Source: Citrus sinensis (Eukaryota; Streptophyta; Magnoliopsida; Sapindales; Rutaceae). From it: DNA of 64,000 bases. Each line of letters starts with the position of its first letter. Position 1 is the stretch's first letter. A program made the translations under genes and the position numbers. The stretch lies in NCBI RefSeq assembly GCF_022201045.2, contig NC_068563.1, positions 1,798,001 through 1,862,000 of the forward strand. The letters run 5' to 3'. Below, in pieces: positions 36,070 to 47,489 of the stretch. The notes under the pieces were generated by a model. The model worked only from the letters and a program-made list of their open reading frames with translations, was not told where the DNA came from and made no database searches.

Positions 36070-39000
36070 AAAGAGGGGCATTACATTAAAGATTGCTTCG
36101 AGAAAAGGAAATTAGAAGAACTGCAAAATAAATCAAATGGGAAGGCTGTTGTTGCCTCTGAAGATGAATGTGACTATGATGAAGCAGATGTCTTGGTGGC
36201 TGCAGAGAGGCACCCAACTGGTGAGTGGATTCTGGACTCTGGTTGCTCATTCCACATGTGTCCAAATAAAAAGTTCTTTAAGACCTTTGAAAGTATAAAT
36301 GGTGGAAAGGTGTTGTTGGGAAATAACCTAGCTTGCAAGGTGGCTGGGATAGGAACCGTTAGCTTAAAATTGCATAATGGTATCACTAGAGACTTACACC
36401 AAGTGAGATTTGTCCCTGAACTGAAAAGAAACTTGATATCTCTAGGAATGGTTGACTAATCAGGGTGTACTATTAAAGCTGAAAAAGGAGAGATACAGGT
36501 CTTGGATCAGGGTAAAATTGTTATGAAAGGGGTTAGGAAAAATGGGCTGTACATACTAGTTGGATCCTCACCTGTGCAAGGGATCTCAGCAAGTGTGACC
36601 AGAGACAAAACCAAGCTCTGGCATATGAGACTAGCTCATATCAGTGAGAGAGGCCTCAAGGAGCTAAGCAATCAAGGTTTGCTTGGTGATGATAAAGTTA
36701 CTTCCTTAGAATTCTGTGAGAAATGTGTGTTTGGGAAGGCCACAAGACTGAAATTCAGTTCAGGGAGAAAAGAAACCAAACAGACACTAGATTACATCCA
36801 CTCAGACCTTTGGGGGCCATCACAAGTTCCATCTTTAGGTGGAGCTAGGTACTTTGTGTCCTTCATAGATGACTACTCTAGGAAGGTTTGGATCTATGTG
36901 TTGAAACACAAAAGTGAAGCACTAGGGAAGTTCAAAGAGTGGGATACTCTCATTGAAAACCAAACTGGTAAGAAAATAAAAAGGCTCAGAACAGACAATG
37001 GGCTAGAGTACTGCAGCAAAGAATTTGAAGATTTCTGCAAATATAAGGGCATTGCAAGGCATAGAACTGTCACCTACACTCCACAGCAAAATGGGCTGGC
37101 AGAAAGGATGAACAGAACCATAATAGAGAGGGTAAGATGCATGCTGCTGAATGCAAACCTATCCAAAGGTTTTTGGGCAGAAGTAGTCACCACAGCTGCT
37201 TACCTGATAAACAGAAGCCCATCCTCAGCTTTAGGTTTCAAGACACCTCAGGAGCTTTGGTCTGGAAAGCCACCAGACTTGAGAAATCTGAGGATCTTTG
37301 GGTGTCCAGCTTATACACACTTAAAGCAAGGTAAACTTGAACCAAGGGCTGTTAAAGGGTATTTCTTGGGCTATCCTGAGGGCATTAAGGGATACAAGAT
37401 ATGGACCCTTAATGGTAAACCATCTAGGATATTAATCAGCAGGGATGTCACCTTTGATGAAGAGCAAATGCTCCAGTCAAAGGTAGAAACTGAGATTGAA
37501 GCTGCTGAAACAAAGGAAGAAGAAAGTGCTGGACAGATGGTAAAGCATTCTGATAGTTATAAGCCTCCTGAACAACCATCAGACCAGACCAAGGAAAGAA
37601 AACAACCATCAGAACTGGAAACATATCAGCTTGCTAGGGACAGAGAGAGGAGAGCCATCAAAATGCCAAAGAAGTATGGCATAGCTGACCTCATTTTCTA
37701 TGCAATGACAGTAGGTGATGAAGTAACTGGTGGAGAACCTTTGAGCTATAAAGAAGCTATGAGATGTGAGGATAAGCTGAAATGGTATGCTGCAATGCAG
37801 GATGAAATAGTCTCTTTAAAGAAAAATAATACTTGGATCTTAGTGGACAGACCATCTAACAAGAAACTAGTTGGTAGCAAGTGGATTTTCAAGTTGAAGG
37901 CTGGAGCTTCAGAAAATGAACCACCAAGACATAAAGCCAGACTTGTGGCAAAGGGATTCACACAGAGAGAGGGAGTTAACTTCAATGAAGTGTTCTCACC
38001 TGTAGTCAAATATAACTCAATTAGGTTGCTGTTGGCACTCTCAGCATATCATGATCTGGAGCTGGAACAGATGGATGTTAAAACTGCATTCCTACATGGC
38101 AGCCTTGATGAAGAAATTTTCATGGCACAGCCAGAAGGGTTCATTGAGAGAGGATCAGAAGACAAGGTGTGCTTATTGAAGAAGAGCTTGTATGGCCTCA
38201 AGCAATCTCCAAGGCAATGGTATTTAAAGTTTGATGAATTCATGCTAAGCCATGGATACTGTAGGAGCAGATTTGATAATTGTGTGTATTTTAAATTCCT
38301 GACAAATGGTAGTGGCATCTACTTACTTCTGTATGTGGATGACATGCTTATTGCATGTAAACAAAAGGAAGAAGTAAAGAAGCTTAAGGTGGAGCTCAGC
38401 ACTGAATTTGAAATGAAGGATTTGGGTGCAGCTACAAAGATTCTGGGAATGCAAATAAAGAGAGATAGGGAGTCCAAAGTTTTGTATCTATCTCAGGAGG
38501 ATTATGTGAAGATGGTGTTAACCAGGTTCAATATGGAAGATTCAAAGCCTGTTTCAACACCTCTGTCAGCTCACTTCCAGTTATCCAAGTCACTGGAATC
38601 TACCACTGATGATGATTTCAACTACATGAGGGAGATTCCTTACTTCAGTGCAGTTGGCAGCATCATGTATGCCATGGTGTGCACCAGACCTGACTTGGCT
38701 CATGGAGTTGGAGTCATCAGTAAGTTTATGGGGAATCCAGGGAAGGGTCACTGGAATGCAGTGAAATGGGTACTAAGGTATCTCAAAGGGTCTGCTGTCA
38801 CTGCCATTATGTTTGGGAAATTAAGTGGAGCATCACCTGAAGTAGCTGGATTTGTGGACTCAAACTATGCAGCAGACAAAGATAGAAGAAGATCCATCAC
38901 AGGTTTTGTGTTTACTATGTGTGGAGGTGCTATAAGTTGGAAGTCTTCCCTGCAATCAGTGGTTGCCCTCTCAACAACAGAAGCTGAATATATTGCACTT

Positions 39001-39306
39001 ACAAAAGCTGTCAAAGAGGCAATATGGCTGAGAGGACTGGTCTCTGAGTTGGGGTTTAAACAAGAAGTTGTTGTAGTTGGCTGTGATAGCTTAAGTGCTA
39101 TTCAACTAAGTAAAAATCCTAAGTATCATGAGAGAACTAAACATATTGATGTTAGAATGCACTTCATAAGGGATGAAATCAGCAAAGGAGTAGTAAATGT
39201 AGTTAAGGTGCCATCTGAGGTAAATCCAGCTAACATGTTAACCAAGCCTTTGCCATCAGTCAGGTTCAAGGGCTTACTGAGTCTGATTGGAAATGTTAGC
39301 TTGTGA
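36070..39306 (+). pseudogene. copia pol polyprotein (protease, integrase, RT, RNase H)
   Basis: This continues the gag frame. Protease: GEWILDSGCSFHM (about 36225-36260). TAA at 36457-36459 follows GMVD where the family has Gln. The frame is then open from 36460 to the TGA at 39304-39306. GAG-pre-integrase: LWHMRLAHIS, CEKCVFGKA. Integrase: IHSDLWGPSQV, FIDDYSRKVW, RTDNGLEYC, QQNGLAERMN (D-D-E). RT: KARLVAKGFTQREG, YVDDMLIA. RNase H: AGFVDSNYA, STTEAEYIAL, KHIDVRMHFI. More than 930 consecutive codons are uninterrupted, so the enzyme domains look intact even though upstream stops prevent normal translation. Confidence 0.92.
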
Positions 39307-39375
39307 AACAAGCTTTCTGATGCTGTGTTGCAGTGAAGGGAGAAGCATAATCAGATTAGAACTAAGGTGGAGATT

Positions 39376-39841
39376 TGTGAAGCCAAGATTAGTTATAATC
39401 TGTTATGAACATGCTGAGGTGTCATATGTGCTGGCATAAGTGGGATTCAAGTCAAGAGTTGGTTAGTTAGTTAAATAACAGACTGACTCATTGCAAGTGA
39501 AAACACACGTGAGAAGCTTACTTATATAAGCTGTCTCTAAGCTAGAAAACATAGGGATTTTTACAGAGAGAAAAGATTCGATAGGTTTTAATCTGTAATC
39601 GGTGACTCATTTGTAAACGTTCTTCTTGTTGTTCAATAAAGCTTCTGCCCTTGCTGGTTTTACAGCCGTGGATGTAGGTTCCTTTGTGGAGCTGAACCAC
39701 GTTAGATTCTTGGTGTGTTGAGTATCTTTGATTGCTTGTTACTTTGTTTGTTCATTTCTTAATCTTGTTTCTGTAAACTCTGGCTTAGTGGGTTGCTTAA
39801 TTCTTGTCCAAGAAAGTGAATTAAACACGTTTGCCATAACA
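39376..39841 (+). repeat. 3' LTR of the copia element
   Basis: 466 bp, same ends as the 5' LTR, and no mismatch found by eye. It follows AAGGTGGAGATT (polypurine tract). Confidence 0.95.
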
Positions 39842-39997
39842 TAGCCAGTGATCATTAACTTTTTCAAGTCGAGGTTAAGTTAAGAAATTTAGTTCTCAAA
39901 TAAAATTTCCTTAAATTAGTAAAAATTAGGCTACTTATCCTGTAGATGTGAACCCTCCTTATATTATAATATGGCTCTATAATTTTCAAATACAAGA

Positions 39998-40115
39998 CAA
40001 GCATTTGGTCATCGGTCATCCCTGATCACGAAGAAACTCAACACACTATAAGCTCCAAAATTTCCTTTAGACTCCATTTTTTTTTTTTTTTTAGGTACAA
40101 CTTTAGACTCCATTT
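39998..40115 (+). promoter_or_regulatory. RSK-cluster upstream block G
   Basis: TTTGGTCATCGGTCATCCCT, AAACTCAACACACTATAAGC and TTTAGACTCCATTTTTAACA, 160-270 bp upstream of gene G and in the same direction. A poly-T run with a partial repeat of TTTAGACTCCATTTTT interrupts it at 40078-40118. Confidence 0.65.
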
Positions 40116-40148
40116 TTAACACTTCATACTTCTTCTTTATATTAGTTA

Positions 40149-40158
40149 TATATAAATA
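40149..40158 (+). promoter_or_regulatory. Putative TATA box of RSK gene G
   Basis: TATATAAATA about 115 bp upstream of the ATG at 40272, followed by a CT-rich leader. Conserved as TATAAAAATA at about 50561 upstream of pseudogene J. Confidence 0.7.
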
Positions 40159-40271
40159 CACCGTTCATCTCTCTTCAAATCAAAATTCAATTTGGAAGTT
40201 CTTGCATTCCCTATCTTTCCAACTAATTTGTGGTCTCTTTGGCAAAACAAAATAAATTTATAGGTGAAACC

Positions 40272-40721
40272 ATGAGAAGCAAAGCAAACATGCAAAGCAA
40301 GTTCAAGCACTACATGGAAAAACCCGGAAAGATTTTACACAAGGCCAGAGACTTCTATGTGAAGAGCATGGAGGATTGTGCAAATATGATCAGTTACGGC
40401 GGCGTGATGGCCGGCCCCGGGATACAAGTATCGAATTTACAGAGGAGTTTTAGCGTCAATTACTCGAACTCAAGGAACAAGGAAACATTTAGAGAAGCTT
40501 CAGCTGCAGTGAATAATAAAATAAGAAATGATAAGGACTTGAATTATGTGAAGGAAAAAGAATTGGAACGGCAAAAGTTGGAGAATAGGTCAATGAAGAG
40601 AAGCTACACTAGTGCCGGATTGGGAAAAATTCGAACTATTGATGAGGACAAGCCTTGTTATTTTGAAGACGATATGATTTATGCTAGAAGCAGAAGTTGG
40701 GCTCTCAGGAGAAATTTTTAG
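40272..40721 (+). CDS. RSK family member G, 149 aa, function unknown
   Basis: Start at 40272 (MRSKANMQSKFKHYMEKP), aligned with the paralogues; the frame is open to 40230. The N-terminal motif GKILHKARDFYVKSMEDC spans residues 19-36. Then a Gly-rich YGGVMAGPG, LQRSFSVNYSNSRN, a charged segment (KEKELERQKLENR, likely helical), RSYTSAGLGKIRTIDEDKPC and the tail YARSRSWALRRNF. It is longer than B-D because of the charged insert, and has its own promoter with a TATA box. No lesion is visible, whereas its duplicate J is broken. Basic, no signal peptide or membrane segment. A divergent arrangement with gene E existed before the copia element inserted between them. Function unknown. Confidence 0.82.
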   Translation: MRSKANMQSKFKHYMEKPGKILHKARDFYVKSMEDCANMISYGGVMAGPGIQVSNLQRSFSVNYSNSRNKETFREASAAVNNKIRNDKDLNYVKEKELERQKLENRSMKRSYTSAGLGKIRTIDEDKPCYFEDDMIYARSRSWALRRNF

Positions 40722-41152
40722 TATTGCTGTCATACATTGGAAAATTGAGATTGATTGTGATTTTGAACAATATTTGAATGGATTCTCTAAATAAGAATTC
40801 ATTAATTGGTTTAGTTACGTGTACAAGGTGTACGAGTGAATTTTAATTTTGAAGTCGAAGCCGAATTACGCAGTCCGATGAATTTTAATTCGCTTGTTAT
40901 AGTGTAGCATTTGAGACCAAATTCTTAAGGCAAGGACCCAATAAGCCTCGACATATTTTGCCCCTGCTTCACATTTTGCTTTTGCTAACTACGAAAGGGA
41001 ATATTGATAGCTACATTTCTAATGTATTAAAACATGGTTTTATTTGTCCCTATGATCAAACAAGTTAGCCCCCCTCTTCCCTATTAAATTGACCAACTTA
41101 CCAATAGAGTATTGAATTTAAATTTTGATCATCACAATATATAGTAGAAAAA
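40722..41152. other. Intergenic between RSK genes G and the SINE
   Basis: Aligns with 51147-51605. No gene. Confidence 0.6.
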
Positions 41153-41169
41153 TAGTATTTTGGTAATTT

Positions 41170-41367
41170 TTTTTTCAGTGTATTAAATAATTTGGTATCT
41201 GAAGACTACATTGGGTCTCAACTAATCCAGATTCGAGCCAAGTAGGACCACTAGGGCGGCAAAACTCTCCCAATAAATATTTAACGCAACTGCATTCCTA
41301 AGCCTCGAACCAAAGATCTTAATTAAGATAGAACAAACTCATGTCAGTTGATCTATGTGCTTGTTGG
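41170..41367 (-). mobile_element. tRNA-derived SINE (minus strand)
   Basis: Flanked by a 17-bp duplication (41153-41169 and 41368-41384, TAGTATTT then T/C then GGTAATTT). The paralogous site at about 51606-51625 (GAATATTTCGGTAATTTACT) lacks it. On the minus strand it has a B-box-like GGTTCGAGGC and an A-rich end (poly-T at 41167-41175 on plus). A different family from the SINE at 6986 by sequence. Confidence 0.85.
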
Positions 41368-41384
41368 TAGTATTTCGGTAATTT

Positions 41385-42060
41385 AATATAGCAGTTGGAA
41401 GTCTATTTGATCAATCAAAAAATATATTCTTATATAATTACTTGAGAAATCATTATATATAAAAAAAAAACCCTCAATTAATTACAGTTCCAATGGACTA
41501 GTTGTTATGACAAAATATCCACCTCATTATCTATTATATCAAAAGCTCCTAAAAGTTAGTTAGATCGGTAGGAGTCGGGAACTGGCAATGAGACGGGATG
41601 AGGCAAACAGAGAATATCAAACAAAGATGAAAGATGAAGTCCAAAACACGAAGCTCCAAAGTTTCACTCATCGTAGCTTGAAAAAAATAAGTTAATAGTA
41701 ATCCTCTCGTCGTCTCCTTGTTACCATCATAAGACCTGTTCAATGCTAACCATATGAAAACTAATAACTCTCATTTTCCTGGTGTCAGTTCTTTTGTTCT
41801 CGTGTTGTTTTTCATTTCTTAATTCAATTTTATAATGCTTTTAGACTTGTGTTCTTATAAGTTACTATAGCCTTCTTGCCGTCCAAAATTCCAGTCCAAA
41901 TTTGCATTAGATGATACCGTTGCCCAAAATAAAATCAAAATAGAAGCCAGCGTATTATAAATTTACATAATCATTGATCTCGTAGGCCATGTATTGCTTC
42001 ATACTTTTTAGAATCTAATTTCTTCAATCGTAAAATGTCCCAATTAATTAATTATTGACC
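41385..42060. other. Intergenic upstream of RSK pseudogene H
   Basis: Conserved with 51626-52325. Contains the TATA-like TATTATAAATTT near 41952. No gene. Confidence 0.55.
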
Positions 42061-42473
42061 ATGAAAAGCAAGGAAGAAAAAAACCAAATTCATGCAAATC
42101 ATGTCATCTCCTGTCATGCTTCTAAGCAATGCTAGGGATTCTTACGTCAACAGCTTCAATGGCGGTGCGGTGGTCTGTCCGCTTCGACATGTTACCCATG
42201 TGCCTAAGAATTTCAGTTATGGCAGCTCCAAGTCAAGGGATGATGAAAACTTAAAGAGATGTTAAAGTGTAAGCCTATTATTGGCCGAGAGGGGTGGCTG
42301 AATGTACGGCGCAGCCGGAGGTGATTGAGGCTGCTACTATGGGAAAGAGTTACAGTGTTGGCGCTGGGAAGATAAGGAGAATTGATGAAGATAAGCCTTG
42401 TTCCTTCGAGGAAAATTTGTTGTATCCAAGGAGCAAAAGCCATGCTGTTGGGAATATTTTGCGTCGTTATTAG
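42061..42473 (+). pseudogene. RSK family member H, multiple frameshifts
   Basis: Paralogue of I at 52326-52772. An ATG at 42061 opens MKSKEEKNQIH, but about two bases are missing in the A-run, so the rest of the family sequence (SNARDSYVNSFNGG) is read from the next frame (ATG at 42101). That frame is cut by further small deletions after SSKSRDDEN (stop near 42262). The C-terminal block (KSYSVGAGKIRRIDEDKPC, YPRSKSHAVGN) is still recognisable in another frame to a TAG at 42471-42473. Clearly dead. Confidence 0.8.
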
Positions 42474-43375
42474 TTAGTGAAACATCAGCTAGTACTACAT
42501 TTAATATGCTAGTTAATACAATTGAGATTAAGGGTGAAATTGCTTCGTTGTTTGTGTATTAATAAATTATATATAAAAAGGTCACTCATTCGGTGATGCT
42601 CATAATGAATCTTTGACCTTTTCAATGTGAAAATAAGTTCCAAAATTCAGTGCGCTAACCTTATAAATCAACACAATTAGATCAATTGCCTCAATTGATT
42701 GTTGCAAATTTTATCAATCAATCGAGATTGGCAAATTTATGCTGATTGGACCATTTCTGTTTTATTTTCGATCACTTGATTAAATTAAGCCTTTCGATCA
42801 TGGTGATCATCAACACTAGAAAACATAATATGTTATAGAATTCAAATATTTTCAACCCATAAGAACACTTGTGGAAGTTTATCAACTATTAATATTACTA
42901 ACATTTAAATCAATTATTATTTAAAATTATTATCACTTATTATCGATGTTGATATATTATATAATAACTAATAGCACTCCCACAAATTAGTTTAGTCTCC
43001 CTTGTTATCATTTCTCGCAAACGTAGCATACTTTTCAATCATTTTAATGTACGTGGTAGATTTGGAGGCATGGATCACTCTTGTATGGCTCCATTCAAAA
43101 GGGTCCTGAAGTTAATTTTATTTCTTAAATTGTCACATACATACAATCTGAAATTTATTAGAAGCCTAAATATATATAATTTATAGTACAATTTAGAGGT
43201 TTGTCATAGTATTAGTTCAAAAATCTACTCCCGCAGATATAGTTGGAAATATGTACCCCAAATTTTAGAAAAATTAAGAGAAGTTCGAATCATATCCCTC
43301 AATAGTCAATATTGACTGATATGAGTTAACACCGGTCGCAAAAGCCTATTGGCCAAAAACAATTCGGGGGTTAAT
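42474..43375. other. Intergenic, aligned with 52773-53540 and 54290-54340
   Basis: No gene. It marks the end of the left duplicated copy and the start of the right one. Confidence 0.55.
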
Positions 43376-43635
43376 ATATATTCTTTTTATCCAATCAATG
43401 TTATTAACGTGTGGGTTTTATTGTTGGAGAGAATCCTACTTAAGTGACTATTAAGCCTTCATGTAGTAGCATCTTTAAAAATGTTAAAATAAAATAAAAA
43501 AATCTCATTTAGGACTACTGCGTTGTACCTTGTTTGGCTGCCATAGCAGCAGTCCTAAACGGGCCAAAGAGGCTTGCATACAACTTGCCCATTTTGATCC
43601 TTGGATTCAGACAATCACGCTTTCATTATGAAATA

Positions 43636-44347
43636 GGTAAATTATCATTACACTACTTTTGTTTTACTTTATGTTCGTCAAATCACCACAAAATTCTAAT
43701 ATGTTCTCTACATTATATTTTTTTTTAAAATTTGTATCAATTAGTCACTTTTATACTAACACCGTTAAATAATTAAAACGAAATCATAATTTTACCACTA
43801 AATAAATTAAAAGCCTATTTTATTTTATAAAAACTTTAAAAAATAAAAAAAATAATTATAAAAATACCTCTAAATTTAATAAAAATAAATCCCAAAATTA
43901 GACTTTTTATTTTTTAATAAAAAATTATAATTATAAGAATAATTGCAAATTTTTGGGATTTATTTTTTTAATAAATAAATTCAGTTATTTTAATAAAATT
44001 TTGTAAAATTATAAATTTTTAATAAAAATAATTATTAAAATTTTGCAAAATCTAAATTTAATAAAAATCATCTAAGCACATCTATTTGTGATTTATTTTT
44101 TATTAAATTGAGGGGTATTTTTATAATTATAATTTTTTTAATTTTCAAAGCTTTTATAAGATAAAATAGTTTTTTAAATTTATTTATGGGTAAAATTGTC
44201 ATTTTATTTAAATTATTTAACGATGTTAGTGCAAAAGTGGTTAATTGATACAAATTTAAAAAGAAATGTGTTGTAGAGAATATGTTAAAATTTTGTAGTG
44301 GTTGGATGAATATTATATAAAATAGAGATGGTGCAGTGATAATTTTC
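43636..44347. mobile_element. MULE-like inverted-repeat element, 712 bp
   Basis: Target duplication TTATGAAATA (43626-43635, 44348-44357); absent from the paralogous site near 30390-30405. The termini GGTAAATTATCATTACACTAC and the complement GAAAATTATCACTGCACCATC match, and long subterminal stretches are inverted copies (GAGAATATGTTAAAATTTTG against CAAAATTCTAATATGTTCTC). AT-rich, no transposase. Confidence 0.85.
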
Positions 44348-45146
44348 TTATGAAATATAATTACAAATCCAAACTTTCTTCGTTTATGGCTGTATACAGC
44401 CTATATTTAGCACTTTTTATTTTTATTTTCCTTCTTCAGCCTTCAACGACTACTTAATGGAGTGTACATATTAGCTCATCTCTAACTTTTTGAGATAATA
44501 AAATAATGGCTGATCGATGTTAACTCATCTCTTATCGTTCATGTTTCAAAACGCATCAAAATTTTTTACCTTAAAAGAAAATTATGTCGATTCCTGGCAA
44601 CTACTTGCACAAGATCAGCAATAAATAATAAAAGAAAAAATGTTGAAAGTTAATAGTTTGGAACATTAGGGAAAATGATTAACACAAAGGGGTGAAATCA
44701 TAGCCATTATAATAAATATAGCAAGAGATCAAGGTGTTAATTAATAACCCCCGAACATGTTACAAACAAACTCATATCATCGCTGATTAATCTTCGTTTG
44801 TAGAAAAGACATAGCAGATCTATCAATATTTCAAACTTCAAAGCAAGAATAAATGAAGAAAATTTATTAAGTGGACGTCATGGTTGGATTGGTAATATCT
44901 CTTATGTCAAAAATAAGAAGTATGCAGTTCGAAATCTACTCACATGAATGAGATAAGAGAATTGAGTTATTATTAGGCTAAACAAAAAATATATAACTGA
45001 CTAATCTTACATATAACCTATCTTTTTAAATAGTTTAATTTTCACGTACTTCGAGATACGAAGATAATATGATTGCTATTTATTATTCATTAATTACATA
45101 GAATTCCTCTTAAGAAATCGGCTTCTTATTCCTGGATACAGGCAAA

Positions 45147-45476
45147 TTAGCCTTCAGAGCAACTTCTGAAAGAACAAGGCTTGTCCTCCTCAATTCTCCC
45201 AATCTTTCCAACACTAAGACTGTAATTTGTAGCCATTCCATTCAGCTGCTCTTCGCCCTTCATAATTCTTGTTGATGCTGCACATAAGAGCTGCCTCAAA
45301 TCCTCATTATCACATGCTCTGATAGAATTGACACTACAACTCTTCGGCAAGCAGAAAGCTGGTGCAGCCAAATTCTCCATGCCCTTTAAGTAAACCTCTC
45401 TAGCTTTCCTTAGAACTTTAATGGGGGCTTTGAAAATTTTCGTTAACATGGTTTGCATTTCAGATTTGCATCTCAT
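45147..45476 (-). pseudogene. RSK family member F, C-terminal frameshift
   Basis: Duplicate of E. Start at 45476 (MRCKSEMQTMLTKIFKAP; the frame is open upstream to 45620), then IKVLRKAREVYLKGM, LPKSCSVNSIRAC, QLLCAAST and LSVGKIGRIEEDKPCSF. Two bases are missing after KPCSF relative to B-D, so it ends RSCSEG at 45147. One further base change (an extra C in the TTG-TAT-CCA codons) disrupts the old tail. The first 100 residues remain intact, as in E, and the two deletions differ in size, so both copies lost the tail at the same place. Confidence 0.72.
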
Positions 45477-46326
45477 TTTTGTATCTACATATGTATGTCG
45501 CTGAAAGAGAGATGTAGCGGTTTGGAAGAGAAACGGAACCAAACGATAAAAGACGTAATTGGATGATGAAATGAAGAAGGGAGTATACACACACATATAC
45601 ATATAAGAATGTTTCTCCAAAGTTAGCTTCGGATGTGTTTATAAAAATCACAGCCTCTACTTCTTACATGATGCATACATATAATATGGATAATGACGTC
45701 CGTTTGTTCTAAGAAATTATGTAATGAAATTTGTTTGTTATCTATATAGTTGAAAATTTACATCACCATAATTTAACAATTTTGCCGCTTATATACTTCT
45801 TTTTAAATTAATCAATGATAATAAAACAATAATGCTAGACATTCCAAATTCTATCCCAAAATTTCTTCTCAAATAATGTTGTATGCAACGTGTCATTCAT
45901 CCAATTTCTTTTTTTATTAAATTTTTTTTTTTACTTACACATTCATTGAAACTCGAAGACGTGAGTCTTAGAAAGACGTATTTCTTACCACTAGAGCTAG
46001 ACTTTCTTTTAGTCATTATCCTCTTGATGTTGATCACATATCATTTTGAGATATAGTTTTAGATATCTAACATTACTGTTGAAGTGCTCGATAAGGATGC
46101 AATGGTGTTTGTTAAAATGTCTAAGAGAACCTTATAACACTGATAAAGTGGCAGTGAACTAGAGTTACCAAACTGACATGGAGCATGAATCAGCATTGTC
46201 TCAAGAACAATCTAGAGTTAGCTAGAGATAAGGTAAAAGCAGAGGAAAAAGACCATAATCATGTGATATATGTACGGTACAATAGCACTAGCCGTTAGGT
46301 CAGTTGATTTACAACAATTAGATTAA
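45477..46326. other. Intergenic upstream of RSK gene F
   Basis: Aligned with 31528-32540. Contains the empty site of the MITE at 32318. No gene. Confidence 0.55.
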
Positions 46327-46603
46327 GGTTCTATTTGTAATTGAGGTGCTTTACCTTTTAAATTATAATTATTATAGAAAAAAATCTATAACTATGAATT
46401 AAAAATTAATAATATATAGTAAATATAAATTTTAAATAATAATTTTGACAAAATTATTAAATATATAATAAATTTTCTATTATACAAATAAAAAATTATA
46501 TTAACATATCTTTTAATGTACAACAGTTAGTGTTTACTAAACAATTTAAAATTGTAACTTTTAAACTATATCTGTTCAACCTCAATCTCAAATGCACTAT
46601 AAA
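46327..46603. mobile_element. Tourist-like MITE, 277 bp
   Basis: Present here and absent from the paralogous site (ATTAGATTAATGACAGCTG near 32545). Flanked by TAA (46324-46326, 46604-46606). The left end GGTTCTATTTGTAATTGAGG pairs with the complement of the right end (GTGCATTTGAGATTGAGG). Confidence 0.75.
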
Positions 46604-46606
46604 TAA

Positions 46607-47489
46607 CAGCTGTAACTAGGGCAACATAGGCTTGCTATCCAGGTATGCACTGACGTATAAATAAAAAAGAAAGTGAATGAAAACAACTTCTTGTGTTCAG
46701 TCAATTATTCTCCTTGCGTCTGCCATCTGTCATCACAACTTAAGCTAGTTAAAAATTTGACTATTACTCGTAGAAACAATAAAAATGATAAATTGATAAT
46801 AATAGGGAAAATTTGAAACATGTGGTGTGATTTTATTGGATGATCTTGTTGGGACCATTCTATCGAAGCTTTTGACATTTTGAAAATTTTCATAATCAAG
46901 TTGTTGATTTTGAAAGAAATTCAAATGGAATGGCAAGCGGCTTGGGGATGGACACATGTCAACACAGTAGAACTTTTAATTAAAAAAAAAACGTTTTTTA
47001 ACAAATAAATTAAAATGAGAAAAACTTCAAAATTGAGAGCATTGGTACTTAATTTCTTAGCCCAAGAGAGAAGATGCTTGTCATTTTGAGTTGGTCAAGG
47101 TTAGGGAACGGAGAATCAAAACAAAATACAATTGTAAATTCATCTGAAACTTGTGAATTTATTGTGAACTTGATGAGTTAGATATTAGTTTTAACTTTAT
47201 TTGAGATAAAATTTAAAGATATTTAACATCACTCATAATGATAAAAATAAATTAATTAATTAAAACATCTAATATGATTTTATTGAATAATATAATTACA
47301 ACCATTCTATCGAAAACTTTTCCATTTTGAAATTTTGAAAAAAAAAATAACACATTGAGTTAGCTACGAATCATTCGTAGCCAAAAGAATATTTGGTGCT
47401 TTTAGAAAGGTACCCCAAATAAATGGAGGTGTTGGCGTGTACCTCCAACCTAATAAAACATCAATTACTATATGGTAACGCCAAGAATG
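46607..47489. other. Intergenic, partly self-duplicated
   Basis: The TGATTTTATTGGATGATCTT...CCATTCTATCGAA segment near 46830 recurs diverged near 47272, and both relate to 32815-32900. No gene. Confidence 0.5.

Larger units (their letters stand above)
33478..39841 (+). mobile_element. Ty1/copia retrotransposon with full LTR pair, 6364 bp, interrupted by a solo LTR
   Basis: Bounded by the 5-bp duplication TAGCC (33473-33477, 39842-39846). The duplicated locus at about 50205-50215 shows the uninterrupted sequence. Both LTRs are 466 bp and begin TGTGAAGCC and end CATAACA. A primer-binding site complementary to initiator-tRNA-Met follows the 5' LTR, and a purine-rich tract (AAGGTGGAGA) precedes the 3' LTR. 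The coding part is of the Tnt1-like type (gag start MASTRVDLEKFNGDN; protease through RNase H downstream). Three nonsense codons and an inserted 1.35-kb solo LTR make it non-autonomous. Confidence 0.95.
29900..43370. repeat. Segmental duplication, left copy (RSK genes E, G, H)
   Basis: Aligns end to end with 43376-54340: 29980-30340 with 43376-43570; 30410-31560 with 44380-45500; 31680-32640 with 45603-46700; 33000-33470 with 46900-47300 and 50180-50210; 39842-43375 with 50208-53520 and about 54290-54340. The alignment is interrupted only by transposons private to one copy, among them the copia element 33478-39841, the MITEs 30083-30231 and 32318-32444 and the SINE 41170-41367 in this copy. 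Confidence 0.85.
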
